Shown piece by piece: positions 48,977-56,709 of a stretch of 64,000 nt of DNA. The translations under genes were made by a program, and so were the position numbers. The notes under the pieces were generated by a model, which had not been told where the DNA came from, did no database searches, and was given only the letters and a program-made list of their open reading frames with translations. Source of the DNA: a virus; IMG/VR virus record IMGVR_UViG_3300025138_000014, positions 62,001-126,000 of that record; one strand, written 5' to 3'. Numbering within the stretch: position 1 is the first letter of the stretch; each line of letters opens with the position of its first letter.

Positions 48977-49519
48977 ATGATGAAATTCCAAACATTTAAC
49001 GAGTCGGCCCTGTCCGCGCTTAGAACAGCCACTAAAGCACATGCAGGACAAACTAGAAAAAGCGGCGGTGCGTATATTAACCACCCTAAAGAAGTTGCCC
49101 GCTTTGTAAAACAATTTAAAAAGTCGAATAACTTATCAGCTATGATTCAAGCTGCTTATCTTCACGACACTCTTGAAGATACTGATACGACATATCAAGA
49201 CTTAGTTAAACAGTTCGGCGCTCTTGTAGCTGATATGGTCCAAGAATTAACTACCGATAAAGCAGCATCTGATGCAATTGGTAAAGGTGAATACATTGCA
49301 AATAAAATGGCTAAAATGTCCAGTTGGGCACTAGTTGTTAAGTTAGCAGACAGACTTGCCAATGTGCAAGATATAGATACGAGACCAGCAGACTTTCAAA
49401 AGAAGTATGCAGCTCAAACTACATTAGCAATTAAAAAATTAAGAAGTGATCGGTACTTGAGTAAAACTCATAACAAGATTATAACTGCAATTGAGAAGAA
49501 AATTAAAGAATATGTGTAA
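48977..49519 (+). CDS. SpoT/Mesh1-type HD hydrolase, probable (p)ppGpp hydrolase, with CTS-like N-terminus
   Basis: This 180-residue protein starts M-M-K-F-Q-T-F-N-E-S-A; F-N-E then Ser is a possible gp21 site. The HD domain is of SpoT/Mesh1 type: A-H-A-G-Q-T-R near 21, Y-I-N-H-P near 33, Y-L-H-D-T-L-E-D near 61-68 (HD at 63-64, E-D at 67-68) and K-L-A-D-R-L-A-N-V near 122-130. The E-D pair is the hydrolase catalytic signature. No synthetase domain follows, so net activity would be alarmone breakdown. If packaged, it could lower ppGpp at the onset of infection (inference). Confidence 0.85.
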   Translation: MMKFQTFNESALSALRTATKAHAGQTRKSGGAYINHPKEVARFVKQFKKSNNLSAMIQAAYLHDTLEDTDTTYQDLVKQFGALVADMVQELTTDKAASDAIGKGEYIANKMAKMSSWALVVKLADRLANVQDIDTRPADFQKKYAAQTTLAIKKLRSDRYLSKTHNKIITAIEKKIKEYV

Positions 49520-49520
49520 G

Positions 49521-49528
49521 TATAAATA
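49521..49528 (+). promoter_or_regulatory. T4-type late promoter box
   Basis: An exact TATAAATA immediately after the HD gene and 19 bases before the next ATG. It should drive genes from 49548 to the spanins. Confidence 0.72.
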
Positions 49529-49547
49529 AATTTAATGGGGCACCACT

Positions 49548-49829
49548 ATGGCTGAGGAAAATGACCAGGTTAGATTAGACCGAATAGAACAGAAGTTGGA
49601 TAAGTTGGCTGAAGCACTAATCACAATTGCACGTTTTGAAGAAAAAATGGATGCTTATAATGAGTATCGTCTAAACTCGTGGGAACGAATGAATAAGTTT
49701 TCAGAAAAATTAGATAACATAGAGAAAAAAGTTGACGAAAATGCTCACACAGTTACTGTTATTAACAAACTGTTTTGGGTTGCAATAGTTGCGGCGTCTG
49801 GCGCCATAGCAGCACAAGTATGGATGTAA
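49548..49829 (+). CDS. Coiled-coil protein with C-terminal membrane anchor
   Basis: This 93-residue protein is a long amphipathic helix (L-D-R-I-E-Q-K-L-D-K-L-A-E-A-L) followed by a second coil and one C-terminal transmembrane segment (L-F-W-V-A-I-V-A-A-S-G-A-I-A-A-Q-V). The layout recalls XhlA-like holin-associated proteins. Spanins lie 3 kb downstream in the same late unit, so a lysis role is plausible but unproved. Confidence 0.7.
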   Translation: MAEENDQVRLDRIEQKLDKLAEALITIARFEEKMDAYNEYRLNSWERMNKFSEKLDNIEKKVDENAHTVTVINKLFWVAIVAASGAIAAQVWM

Positions 49830-49841
49830 AAGGAAAAAACC

Positions 49842-51254
49842 ATGAAACATAATAACAGTCTGAGTGCCATACTATTGTCACTCAAAGAGAAAAAACTTCA
49901 CCCTAACCAAAAAGAGTTAGACAAAGATGGTGATGGTGATATCGACCCTAAAGATTTTGCTATGCTTAGAAAGCAAGCAGGCAAGATCAATAAGAAAAAA
50001 GATAAAGAAGAAGTTGAAGAAGCGCAGATGGATAAAATGAAAAAGGTTAGCAAAGGGTTTGATGATCGCCGCAGCGCCACGCTCCATAATGATCACCTAG
50101 TGGGAAGTAAAAAGGCTTCAGGCAAAAGCTATGTTGACAAACACTCAGATGGAAAATTTTACGTTGTTGATGTGAAAGAAGAATCAGTCAATGAATTGAG
50201 CAAGAAAACTCTTGGTAGTTATGCCAAGAAAGCTATGACTGATAAAGATACACAAAGTCGCTTTGCCACCGAATATGAAAAGCGTGGAATGGCAGCTAAA
50301 AGCACTGCAGTGCAGCACAAGAATTTCAAAAAAGCAAACCGTGCAGATGATAAGTTTCGTAATCGTACAACTGGTATCAACAAAGCTATTGATAAACTGA
50401 CTAAAGAAAGCAGCCTAGACGAAATCAGCAAAACAAAGATGGGTCAATATATCAATCGCGCTCATTCTGATAAAGACACTCAGACTAAACGTGCAGGTAT
50501 GTTTGATAAAAAAGGCATGGATGCTGATAAAGACAAAGATATGTACAAGCAATTTGATAACGCTGATAAGGCTCGTAAGAAAGCTGCAAACAGAACGGCT
50601 GGTATTGGTAAAGCGGTTAATAAACTGACTAAAGAATCCAATATCTCAAATAAGTCGGCTGATAAAAAACCAGAAGAATATACTGATGAAAAAGGTATGA
50701 AGCGGACTAGAATGGTTCCTGTAGACAGACAAGTTTTAAAAGATGCAATGCCTTCACAAGCTGATGCAATTAAAGCGTTGAATAAAAAGACTGCTGCTCA
50801 GAAAGCTAAAAATACAGATAAACTTAAAGCTGCGGGTAAGATGATGCCTACTAAGGAATCAATAGGTAAAACAGCTGGAGATAGTAGTTATCATAATCTG
50901 CAAAAAGCAAAAAGAATGGCTTCTAAAGATGGCCACGACTATGATAAGTTACCAGCATATGACCGTACACATGATAAACACAGAGAGTATTACGATAACA
51001 AAGCTAAAACAACAAAAGAATCAACTGACTGGCCTATCTATAGAAGAATTATGGAAAAAGCTAATCATACATCTGATTCAAAAACATCCGAGCCAATGGA
51101 TAGTAAACTACAACCATTTGAGAAAAAAATGGTAGATGCTCATAAAGTTACTCCTCCAAATGAACTTGTAGATGTAAATAAAGCAATTGAAAAAAATCTA
51201 AAGACTTTGTCAACAGCACCTATTAAACAAGCTGCTAAACCAAACGGTCAATAA
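49842..51254 (+). CDS. Large repetitive Lys/Asp-rich late protein with EF-hand and duplicated domain
   Basis: This 470-residue protein is very charged and low in aromatics. An N-terminal segment contains L-L-S-L-K-E-K (possible gp21 site at 14-16). D-K-D-G-D-G-D-I-D-P-K-D at 27-38 is a canonical EF-hand loop. Two 75-residue repeats follow (residues 116-190 and 192-266), each starting with a possible cleavage site (V-N-E-L-S-K-K; L-D-E-I-S-K-T) and ending K-L-T-K-E-S. The pattern suggests a polyprotein cut by gp21 into internal peptides. Function is inferred. Confidence 0.75.
   Translation: MKHNNSLSAILLSLKEKKLHPNQKELDKDGDGDIDPKDFAMLRKQAGKINKKKDKEEVEEAQMDKMKKVSKGFDDRRSATLHNDHLVGSKKASGKSYVDKHSDGKFYVVDVKEESVNELSKKTLGSYAKKAMTDKDTQSRFATEYEKRGMAAKSTAVQHKNFKKANRADDKFRNRTTGINKAIDKLTKESSLDEISKTKMGQYINRAHSDKDTQTKRAGMFDKKGMDADKDKDMYKQFDNADKARKKAANRTAGIGKAVNKLTKESNISNKSADKKPEEYTDEKGMKRTRMVPVDRQVLKDAMPSQADAIKALNKKTAAQKAKNTDKLKAAGKMMPTKESIGKTAGDSSYHNLQKAKRMASKDGHDYDKLPAYDRTHDKHREYYDNKAKTTKESTDWPIYRRIMEKANHTSDSKTSEPMDSKLQPFEKKMVDAHKVTPPNELVDVNKAIEKNLKTLSTAPIKQAAKPNGQ
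50187..50639 (+). repeat. Tandem duplicated 75-codon domain within the gene at 49842
   Basis: Codons 116-190 and 192-266 encode similar domains: L-S-K-K-T-L-G-S-Y matches I-S-K-T-K-M-G-Q-Y, and N-R-T-T-G-I-N-K-A-I-D-K-L-T-K-E-S matches N-R-T-A-G-I-G-K-A-V-N-K-L-T-K-E-S. DNA identity is only partial, so the duplication is not recent. Confidence 0.8.
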
Positions 51255-51264
51255 AGGATGGAAA

Positions 51265-51378
51265 ATGATTAACGACACTAGTACTGCTAAAATAGCAGAA
51301 GCGTATAGAAAGATGGTAGCAGATCAAAACAAGCCTGCTCCAGAGCCAACGCCTGCTCCAATTACAGAGGAAAAATAA
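51265..51378 (+). CDS. 37-residue Pro/Ala-rich peptide
   Basis: A short ORF behind AAAGGATGG, with its stop overlapping the next ATG (TAATG). The helical N-terminal half precedes a P-A-P-E-P-T-P-A-P tail, and the next gene has a similar A-P-A-P-A-P-E-P stretch. Probably a genuine small virion-region gene; function unknown. Confidence 0.5.
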   Translation: MINDTSTAKIAEAYRKMVADQNKPAPEPTPAPITEEK

Positions 51379-51683
51379 TGTTAAAAGCCCCACCATGGTG
51401 TGAAAATGCCATTCCAACTCCAGAAGGGTGGACTGATCCAGATACGGGTGAAGTTTATGTTTCTACAAATTTTACTGCTGAACAAATGAACACATGGGGT
51501 AAATCTGCTCCTGCTCCTGCTCCAGAACCTGTAGTTGAAATGTTAACTGAAGCACCTGCTTCTCAGAGCCTTTCTTCTATGAGTAAACTTGAACTTGAAG
51601 CACTGGGACGTCAGCATGGTATTGAATTGGATCGGAGAAGTTCCAAGCCAGCACTTATAAGTAGATTAAATGAGGTAATTTAA
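51378..51683 (+). CDS. Small protein with C-terminal SAP/HeH-like domain
   Basis: This 101-residue protein has an aromatic-rich start (P-P-W-C-E-N-A-I-P-T-P-E-G-W), a linker A-P-A-P-A-P-E-P and a possible gp21 site M-L-T-E-A-P at about 53-58. The C-terminal M-S-K-L-E-L-E-A-L-G-R-Q-H-G-I-E-L-D is the helix-extended-helix pattern of SAP and Rho-N-like nucleic-acid-binding domains. Possibly a DNA-associated head protein. Confidence 0.68.
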   Translation: MLKAPPWCENAIPTPEGWTDPDTGEVYVSTNFTAEQMNTWGKSAPAPAPEPVVEMLTEAPASQSLSSMSKLELEALGRQHGIELDRRSSKPALISRLNEVI

Positions 51684-51705
51684 ACTTATAAGTGAAGTAG
51701 ACATA

Positions 51706-52062
51706 ATGGAATTAAATCAAAGTAATTTTTATCTGTATGCAGCTAAAAACTATTATAACCCTTTAGGCGTTGATCATGATGAATTTAGTGAAGACTTGAA
51801 AAGATTTAAATATGTGAAGCGATTAGTTAACAGATATCTGGAAACAGGTGAGTTATCTGATCGCCTCATTTTAAATCATTTAATTGTTATTCATAATGTA
51901 TTTGGTATAGAAGCCTCAGTTGAAATGATGGCATTAAAGTTACAAGGGGATCAATGGCCAGTAATTAAGCCTTTTTTGATTTTTCTTAGGTATATCACCA
52001 ATGAAGAATTAACAGGTATTGATTTGGATAAAAAAGTTGTAGAAAGATTAAGGAAAATTTAG
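51706..52062 (+). CDS. Conserved phage protein of unknown function (DUF7207-like)
   Basis: This 118-residue helical protein (N-F-Y-L-Y-A-A-K-N-Y-Y-N-P near residue 7; D-L-K-R-F-K-Y-V-K-R-L-V-N-R-Y-L; L-I-L-N-H-L-I-V-I-H-N-V-F-G) belongs to a family I have seen across marine T4-like phages next to the gene that follows here. No function is known to me. Confidence 0.75.
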   Translation: MELNQSNFYLYAAKNYYNPLGVDHDEFSEDLKRFKYVKRLVNRYLETGELSDRLILNHLIVIHNVFGIEASVEMMALKLQGDQWPVIKPFLIFLRYITNEELTGIDLDKKVVERLRKI

Positions 52063-52623
52063 ATGGGAATATTAACAAGAGCAGCAGACATTACATATAC
52101 GCTAAGGTTTTTGCGTCTGTTGACAACACCATTTGATAAGACTACAGCATTTGAGTTAGGTATCATTGACGAGAAGGGCAAAAAGATCCGTAAGCCAAAA
52201 ACAATAGCTGATCTTGCTGCCTATAATGCATTTCATAGACTTGTATTTAATATCAAAAAGTTAATTCCTGGTAAGAGATTGGGAAGCTATGTAGCTGCAC
52301 TCTTTTTACTTAAAGAGAAATATGGTGTTACAATTAATAAAAAAATATTAGCTGCATCTGGAATAGATCCACTTGATCTACTATCAGAACAGACAGAATG
52401 GTTTTTATTAGAGAATAAGCAACTATCGCCTGGTGTGTATAGAATACATAATGAAAAAGTTTTAAATAATGATTGCGAAGATTTGGTAATGATGAGGGAT
52501 AAAGTTAGGATTCCAGAAGATTGTTTTCCAGTTGGAGATATTTACGGTCTTGATGTATATGAAGCAATTCACTTTAGAAGCAATAAAAAAATATTCATTA
52601 CAGCTGGAGAATTATTAAGATGA
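52063..52623 (+). CDS. Conserved phage protein of unknown function
   Basis: This 186-residue protein starts at the base after the previous stop. The N-terminal part (T-R-A-A-D-I-T-Y-T-L-R-F-L-R-L-L-T-T-P-F and A-Y-N-A-F-H-R-L-V-F-N-I-K-K-L) is conserved in marine T4-like phages. The C-terminal half is strand-rich and acidic. Adjacent late virion genes suggest a structural role; this is inference. Confidence 0.72.
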   Translation: MGILTRAADITYTLRFLRLLTTPFDKTTAFELGIIDEKGKKIRKPKTIADLAAYNAFHRLVFNIKKLIPGKRLGSYVAALFLLKEKYGVTINKKILAASGIDPLDLLSEQTEWFLLENKQLSPGVYRIHNEKVLNNDCEDLVMMRDKVRIPEDCFPVGDIYGLDVYEAIHFRSNKKIFITAGELLR

Positions 52624-52793
52624 AGAAAAAGAAAGTTGAAGAAGATGCCCCAACTAATGCAGTTGCTCATGGCAAGGTTCCTATGGGTCCGTTTGGTAAG
52701 AGACCTGACGTTGTCGACGTCACAGACAAAAGAAGAAAAAAAGATAAACCGCCAGTAGTCCTAAAACGGTTCAGAGCATATATTAATACATGA
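52620..52793 (+). CDS. Small basic protein before the spanins
   Basis: This 57-residue protein overlaps both neighbours by 4 bases. It is Lys/Arg- and Pro-rich (M-K-K-K-K-V-E-E-D-A-P-T-N-A; D-K-R-R-K-K-D-K-P-P-V-V-L-K-R-F). It shares A-P-T-N-A with the small basic gene at 48533. Function unknown. Confidence 0.65.
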   Translation: MKKKKVEEDAPTNAVAHGKVPMGPFGKRPDVVDVTDKRRKKDKPPVVLKRFRAYINT

Positions 52794-53167
52794 TTAGAAT
52801 TTATATAGCCATAGCAATATTTACTCTTGTTGGAGGCGCCTCTTATGGTGCTTATGTAACATGGAATAAAATGCAAGCTAAAATAGAATACCAAGCAGAA
52901 ATGATAGCAACACAAAAAGTTGCTCTTGCTTCATCAGCAAAAACTATTACTGATCTAAAAAATAACGCACAAGAACAAGAACAAGCAAATCGTGACTTAG
53001 CTATTAATTTACAAAAAGCTGAAGCAAGCACTGATGATTTAAGACAGAAATTGTCTGATCATGATTTGACTAGATTAACATTAAAGAAACCGGGTTTAAT
53101 TGAAAGGCGAGTCAATGGTGCTACGCAATCTGTGTTTAGCGAGCTTGAGTCTATTACTGCTAAGTAA
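52790..53167 (+). CDS. Inner-membrane spanin (Rz-like)
   Basis: This 125-residue protein has an N-terminal signal-anchor (residues 3-22, I-Y-I-A-I-A-I-F-T-L-V-G-G-A-S-Y) followed by a long periplasmic coiled coil (A-E-M-I-A-T-Q-K-V-A-L to L-S-D-H). That is the architecture of an i-spanin, which joins with an outer-membrane lipoprotein to fuse the membranes at lysis. The partner gene begins within its last 53 bases. Confidence 0.8.
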   Translation: MIRIYIAIAIFTLVGGASYGAYVTWNKMQAKIEYQAEMIATQKVALASSAKTITDLKNNAQEQEQANRDLAINLQKAEASTDDLRQKLSDHDLTRLTLKKPGLIERRVNGATQSVFSELESITAK

Positions 53168-53489
53168 TTGTACGGTCCCTGAGCCTGAAATAATAACGAA
53201 TATAGAATACATTGAAAAGAGTATTCCCATTCAAGCTAGGCCAAAAGCTGTTAACATGGCTGGAGTTGAATGGTATGTTATTACTGCAGACAACTTAGAT
53301 GAAGTTATTGAGAAAATTGAATCTGATAACGGCCAACTTGCTGTAATGGCTACCTCTGTTAGAGGTTATGAAAATCTTGCCCTTAATGTATCGGAACTCA
53401 AAAGATATATACTCCAACAACAGGAGATTATAGTATATTACGAAAAACAGGCTGCGTCAAAAGATACCGAAGAAAAACTTTTAAAATAG
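53115..53489 (+). CDS. Outer-membrane spanin lipoprotein (Rz1-like)
   Basis: This 124-residue protein has a signal peptide ending in a lipobox, L-L-L-S-N-C, with the lipid-modified Cys at residue 19, directly followed by T-V-P-E-P-E. It starts inside the i-spanin gene in another frame, the usual overlapping Rz/Rz1 layout. ATG 53115 follows AAAGGCGAG; the upstream TTG is not needed. It is longer than lambda Rz1 and has a C-terminal helix that could contact the i-spanin. Confidence 0.8.
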   Translation: MVLRNLCLASLSLLLLSNCTVPEPEIITNIEYIEKSIPIQARPKAVNMAGVEWYVITADNLDEVIEKIESDNGQLAVMATSVRGYENLALNVSELKRYILQQQEIIVYYEKQAASKDTEEKLLK

Positions 53490-53501
53490 CGTTTTAAGCT
53501 A

Positions 53502-53530
53502 TTTACAAGATCACTGTTTTAATATATAAT
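53502..53530 (+). promoter_or_regulatory. Early sigma-70-like promoter for ribonucleotide reductase
   Basis: TTTACA (53502-53507), 17 bases and TATAAT (53525-53530). It drives nrdB and nrdA. Confidence 0.8.
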
Positions 53531-53596
53531 ACTACCAATCAAGATAATTTAAATACAAATTGCAAAGTCCGTTTGCGATATAAGGATGTTTTACAT

Positions 53597-54568
53597 ATGC
53601 TATTCGAAGAACAAATTTCAAGAAAACCAGATTTATACCCATGGACTAAACAGTTCATTGAAGCTATATGGAAAGGGTTTTGGACACCAGAAGAATTTAA
53701 TTTCCGTTCGGACTATTCCCAATTTAAAACAGATTTAAGTTCAGAAGAACGAGAGATTGTAGTTAAGACAATGTCTGCTATCGGACAAATAGAAATTGCT
53801 GTTAAATCTTTTTGGGCCGATGTCGGTAATCATTTACCTCATCCATCTATTAAAGATTTAGGGTATGCTATGGCCAACTCAGAAGTTATCCATAATATGG
53901 CATATGAGAAAATTCTCGACGTGTTGCATTTGACTCACGTCTTTGAAGAAAACTTAAATGTTGATGTGATTAAAGGACGTGTAGATTATCTGCGCAAGTA
54001 TAACAAGAAAGTGTATGCTGACGACAAGAAGCAATACATCTATTCTATTATGTTGTTTACTTTGTTTGTAGAAAATGTTAGTCTGTTTTCACAGTTCTAT
54101 ATTATTATGCATATGAATAGAAATAAGGCAGTGATGAAAGATTGTGCTCAGCAAGTACAATATACACGTAATGAAGAAATGCTACACGCTCAAGTCGGCA
54201 TTAAGTTAATTAATACTTTACGTGAAGAATATCCAGATTTATTCGATGATGAGTTAGAAGCACGTGTACGTGAAGAATGCATTGATGCTCTTAAAGCAGA
54301 GAGTAAAGTGATTGATTGGATTATGAGTGGATACCAAACAGACGGTCTATCTGCTCCTATTCTTAAATCATTCATTGCAAAAAGAATGGCAGAATCTTTA
54401 GATCAGATTGGATTTGATAGTAGTGAAATTAAGTATGACCCAGATCTGTTACATGAGACACTCTGGTTTGATGAAGAATTGCTAGGCGCTAATATGACCG
54501 ACTTCTTTCAAAAGCGCCCGGTAGAATATGCTAAAGGTAAAGGCATTAGCGCTGATGATTTATTTTAA
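53597..54568 (+). CDS. nrdB: Ribonucleotide reductase class I small subunit
   Basis: This ~323-residue R2 subunit houses the metal cofactor and radical. Metal-ligand motifs are N-S-E-V-I-H-N-M-A-Y (Glu, His and the radical Tyr), L-F-V-E-N-V-S and R-N-E-E-M-L-H. The first ligand appears to be Glu in G-Q-I-E-I-A rather than the Asp of E. coli NrdB. ATG 53597 follows AAGGATG; TTG 53573 is in frame upstream. nrdB precedes nrdA here. Confidence 0.94.
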   Translation: MLFEEQISRKPDLYPWTKQFIEAIWKGFWTPEEFNFRSDYSQFKTDLSSEEREIVVKTMSAIGQIEIAVKSFWADVGNHLPHPSIKDLGYAMANSEVIHNMAYEKILDVLHLTHVFEENLNVDVIKGRVDYLRKYNKKVYADDKKQYIYSIMLFTLFVENVSLFSQFYIIMHMNRNKAVMKDCAQQVQYTRNEEMLHAQVGIKLINTLREEYPDLFDDELEARVREECIDALKAESKVIDWIMSGYQTDGLSAPILKSFIAKRMAESLDQIGFDSSEIKYDPDLLHETLWFDEELLGANMTDFFQKRPVEYAKGKGISADDLF

Positions 54569-54579
54569 AGGATTATATA

Positions 54580-56220
54580 ATGACATTTAAATGGGCTAAC
54601 GATGACTCAAGAACATTTCTGAGTAGAGGTTATATTGATGGAAATATGACCGTTGAGGAGAGGGTAAGAACAATTGCCCAAACCGCTGAATCAATCCTTG
54701 AAATAGAAGGCTTTGGTGACAAATTCTATGACTATATGAGCAAAGGTTATTATTCTCTTTCCTCTCCAGTATGGTCAAACTTCGGTACAAAGAAGGGTTT
54801 ACCTATCTCTTGTAACGGAGTCAAGATTGAAGATAATATGGAATCAATTCTGCTTAAAGTAGCAGAAGTTGGAATGCAAACTAAAATGGGTGCTGGAACA
54901 TCTGGTTACTTTGGTGCTTTGCGTTCCCGTGGAGAAGCTATTAAATCGGGTGGCACAGCGGATGGACCAGTTCACTTTATGAACTTAACTGAAACTACAG
55001 TAGATGTAGTTGCTCAGGGTAATGTACGAAGAGGTTCCTTTGCTGGTTATCTTGATATTGAATCTCCCGACATTTATGAGTTTCTTGACTGTCGTGAAGA
55101 AGGTTCTTCTATTATCAATATGAGTTTAGGTGTTTGTATCGGCGATGATTGGATGAACTCCATGATACACGGCGATCAAGAAAAGAGAACACTATGGGCA
55201 AGAGTATTGCGCAAGAGACGTGAGAGTGGTTACCCATATCTATTCTTTAAAGATACTGTAAACAATAATAAACCACAAGTCCTTAAAGATCAAGAGATTC
55301 CTATTTGGGCATCTAATCTATGTTCTGAGATTTGTTTACCGTCAAGTCAAGAATGGTCTTTTGTTTGTAATCTGGCATCTATGAATTGTGCTACATTTGA
55401 TGAATGGTCTGAAACTGATGCAGTGGAAGTAATGACTTACTTCCTTGATGCCGTAATGGAAGAGTATATCGAAAAGACAGCCAATATTCCGTTTATGAAA
55501 TCAGCTCACGACTTTGCTGAAAATTGGCGTGCACTTGGTCTAGGACAACTCGGATGGCATTCTTATCTACAAGCAAATAACATTGCATTTGAATCATTTG
55601 ATGCTCATATGAAAGCTGTTGAGATTAGTAGATTTATTGATGAAAGATCACTTATTGCTTCTCAAGAACTAGCTATTGAATATGGTGAGCCAGCTGGTAT
55701 GTTAGGATATGGAGAACGTAATTTAACAAGAACAGCTGTTGCTCCAACTACAAGTTCATCATTTATTCTTGGACAAGTTTCTCCATCCATTGAACCACTA
55801 GCATCTAATTACTTTACAAAAGATTTGGCTAAAGGAAAGTTTACTTATCGTAACCCATATTTGGCCAAAGTATTCGAGAAATATGGTAAGGGAGAAGAAA
55901 CTTGGATGGACGTGTTAAAGCACGGCGGATCAGTACAACACTTAGACTTCTTGAGTGATCACGAAAGGAATATGTTTAAAACTTTCTCAGAAATATCACC
56001 GTTAATTATTGTACAACAAGCTGCTGCAAGACAGAAATATATTGATCAAGCACAATCTCTTAATATTATGATTGGACCAGATGTACCAGCTAAAGATGTT
56101 AATGCTCTATTAATAGAAGGTTGGAAACTAGGAGTCAAGACATTCTATTATCAACGCAGTTCTAATCCTGCTCAAGAATTAGTTAGGGATATTATGAACT
56201 GTGCGAGTTGTGAAGCATAA
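54580..56220 (+). CDS. nrdA: Ribonucleotide reductase class I large subunit lacking the ATP cone
   Basis: This 546-residue R1 subunit has the redox Cys pair C78 (I-S-C-N-G) and C263 (F-V-C-N-L), the active-site N-L-C-S-E (246-250) and the C-terminal shuttle C-A-S-C. E. coli NrdA has about 760 residues; the missing part is the N-terminal ~150 residues with the ATP cone that lets dATP switch the enzyme off. The phage enzyme should therefore keep working at high dATP. It is 11 bases after nrdB. Confidence 0.95.
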   Translation: MTFKWANDDSRTFLSRGYIDGNMTVEERVRTIAQTAESILEIEGFGDKFYDYMSKGYYSLSSPVWSNFGTKKGLPISCNGVKIEDNMESILLKVAEVGMQTKMGAGTSGYFGALRSRGEAIKSGGTADGPVHFMNLTETTVDVVAQGNVRRGSFAGYLDIESPDIYEFLDCREEGSSIINMSLGVCIGDDWMNSMIHGDQEKRTLWARVLRKRRESGYPYLFFKDTVNNNKPQVLKDQEIPIWASNLCSEICLPSSQEWSFVCNLASMNCATFDEWSETDAVEVMTYFLDAVMEEYIEKTANIPFMKSAHDFAENWRALGLGQLGWHSYLQANNIAFESFDAHMKAVEISRFIDERSLIASQELAIEYGEPAGMLGYGERNLTRTAVAPTTSSSFILGQVSPSIEPLASNYFTKDLAKGKFTYRNPYLAKVFEKYGKGEETWMDVLKHGGSVQHLDFLSDHERNMFKTFSEISPLIIVQQAAARQKYIDQAQSLNIMIGPDVPAKDVNALLIEGWKLGVKTFYYQRSSNPAQELVRDIMNCASCEA

Positions 56221-56429
56221 TGGCTCGGCATAGTCAAGCGTATGTCCGTGAGAAAATGGCAGAACTCATGAAACCCATTGATCGTCAGATTATGATGACT
56301 GATGATCAAGAAGAAATACTTATGTTTGCTTGCACTATGTTACAACGTGTGAGAACGATACTAGATAGTCAGATAGGACCAACTGGTAGAAAACAAATCT
56401 TTCAAGATGCTATCGACCGTGATGATTAA
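56220..56429 (+). CDS. Small protein of unknown function after nrdA
   Basis: This 69-residue protein starts in the nrdA stop codon (TAATGG). It is helical and acidic toward the end (D-R-Q-I-M-M-T-D-D-Q-E-E-I-L-M-F-A-C-T-M-L-Q-R-V). Not recognised; coupling suggests a role with ribonucleotide reductase or only operon convenience. Confidence 0.68.
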   Translation: MARHSQAYVREKMAELMKPIDRQIMMTDDQEEILMFACTMLQRVRTILDSQIGPTGRKQIFQDAIDRDD

Positions 56430-56709
56430 TACACACGGTTTTGAAGTAGTATGTGACGAAACAAACAATACACCAGCAAGTATTGATGCTAATGAATTTT
56501 ATATTGATGTTGTGGACAAGGTTTATTTAGATATTAAGCCTCGTCCACAGCAATCTGAGGTTGTTAGGTCACTCAAAAATCAAGCGGGTGAAGAATGGAA
56601 GTCCAGATGCACTGAGCATTATGCTTGGAAAGCTGCCGAATATATTGAATTTCTTGAAAGTACAATAAGAAAGTATCAGATCAGTAATGACCCGTTTACA
56701 AAACTTTAA
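56422..56709 (+). CDS. Small protein of unknown function
   Basis: About 95 residues from ATG 56422, which overlaps the previous stop; ATG 56407 is in frame upstream and cannot be excluded. The first half is strand-like and polar (G-F-E-V-V-C-D-E-T-N-N-T-P) and the second half helical (W-K-S-R-C-T-E-H-Y-A-W-K-A-A-E-Y-I-E-F). Not recognised. Confidence 0.65.
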   Translation: MINTHGFEVVCDETNNTPASIDANEFYIDVVDKVYLDIKPRPQQSEVVRSLKNQAGEEWKSRCTEHYAWKAAEYIEFLESTIRKYQISNDPFTKL

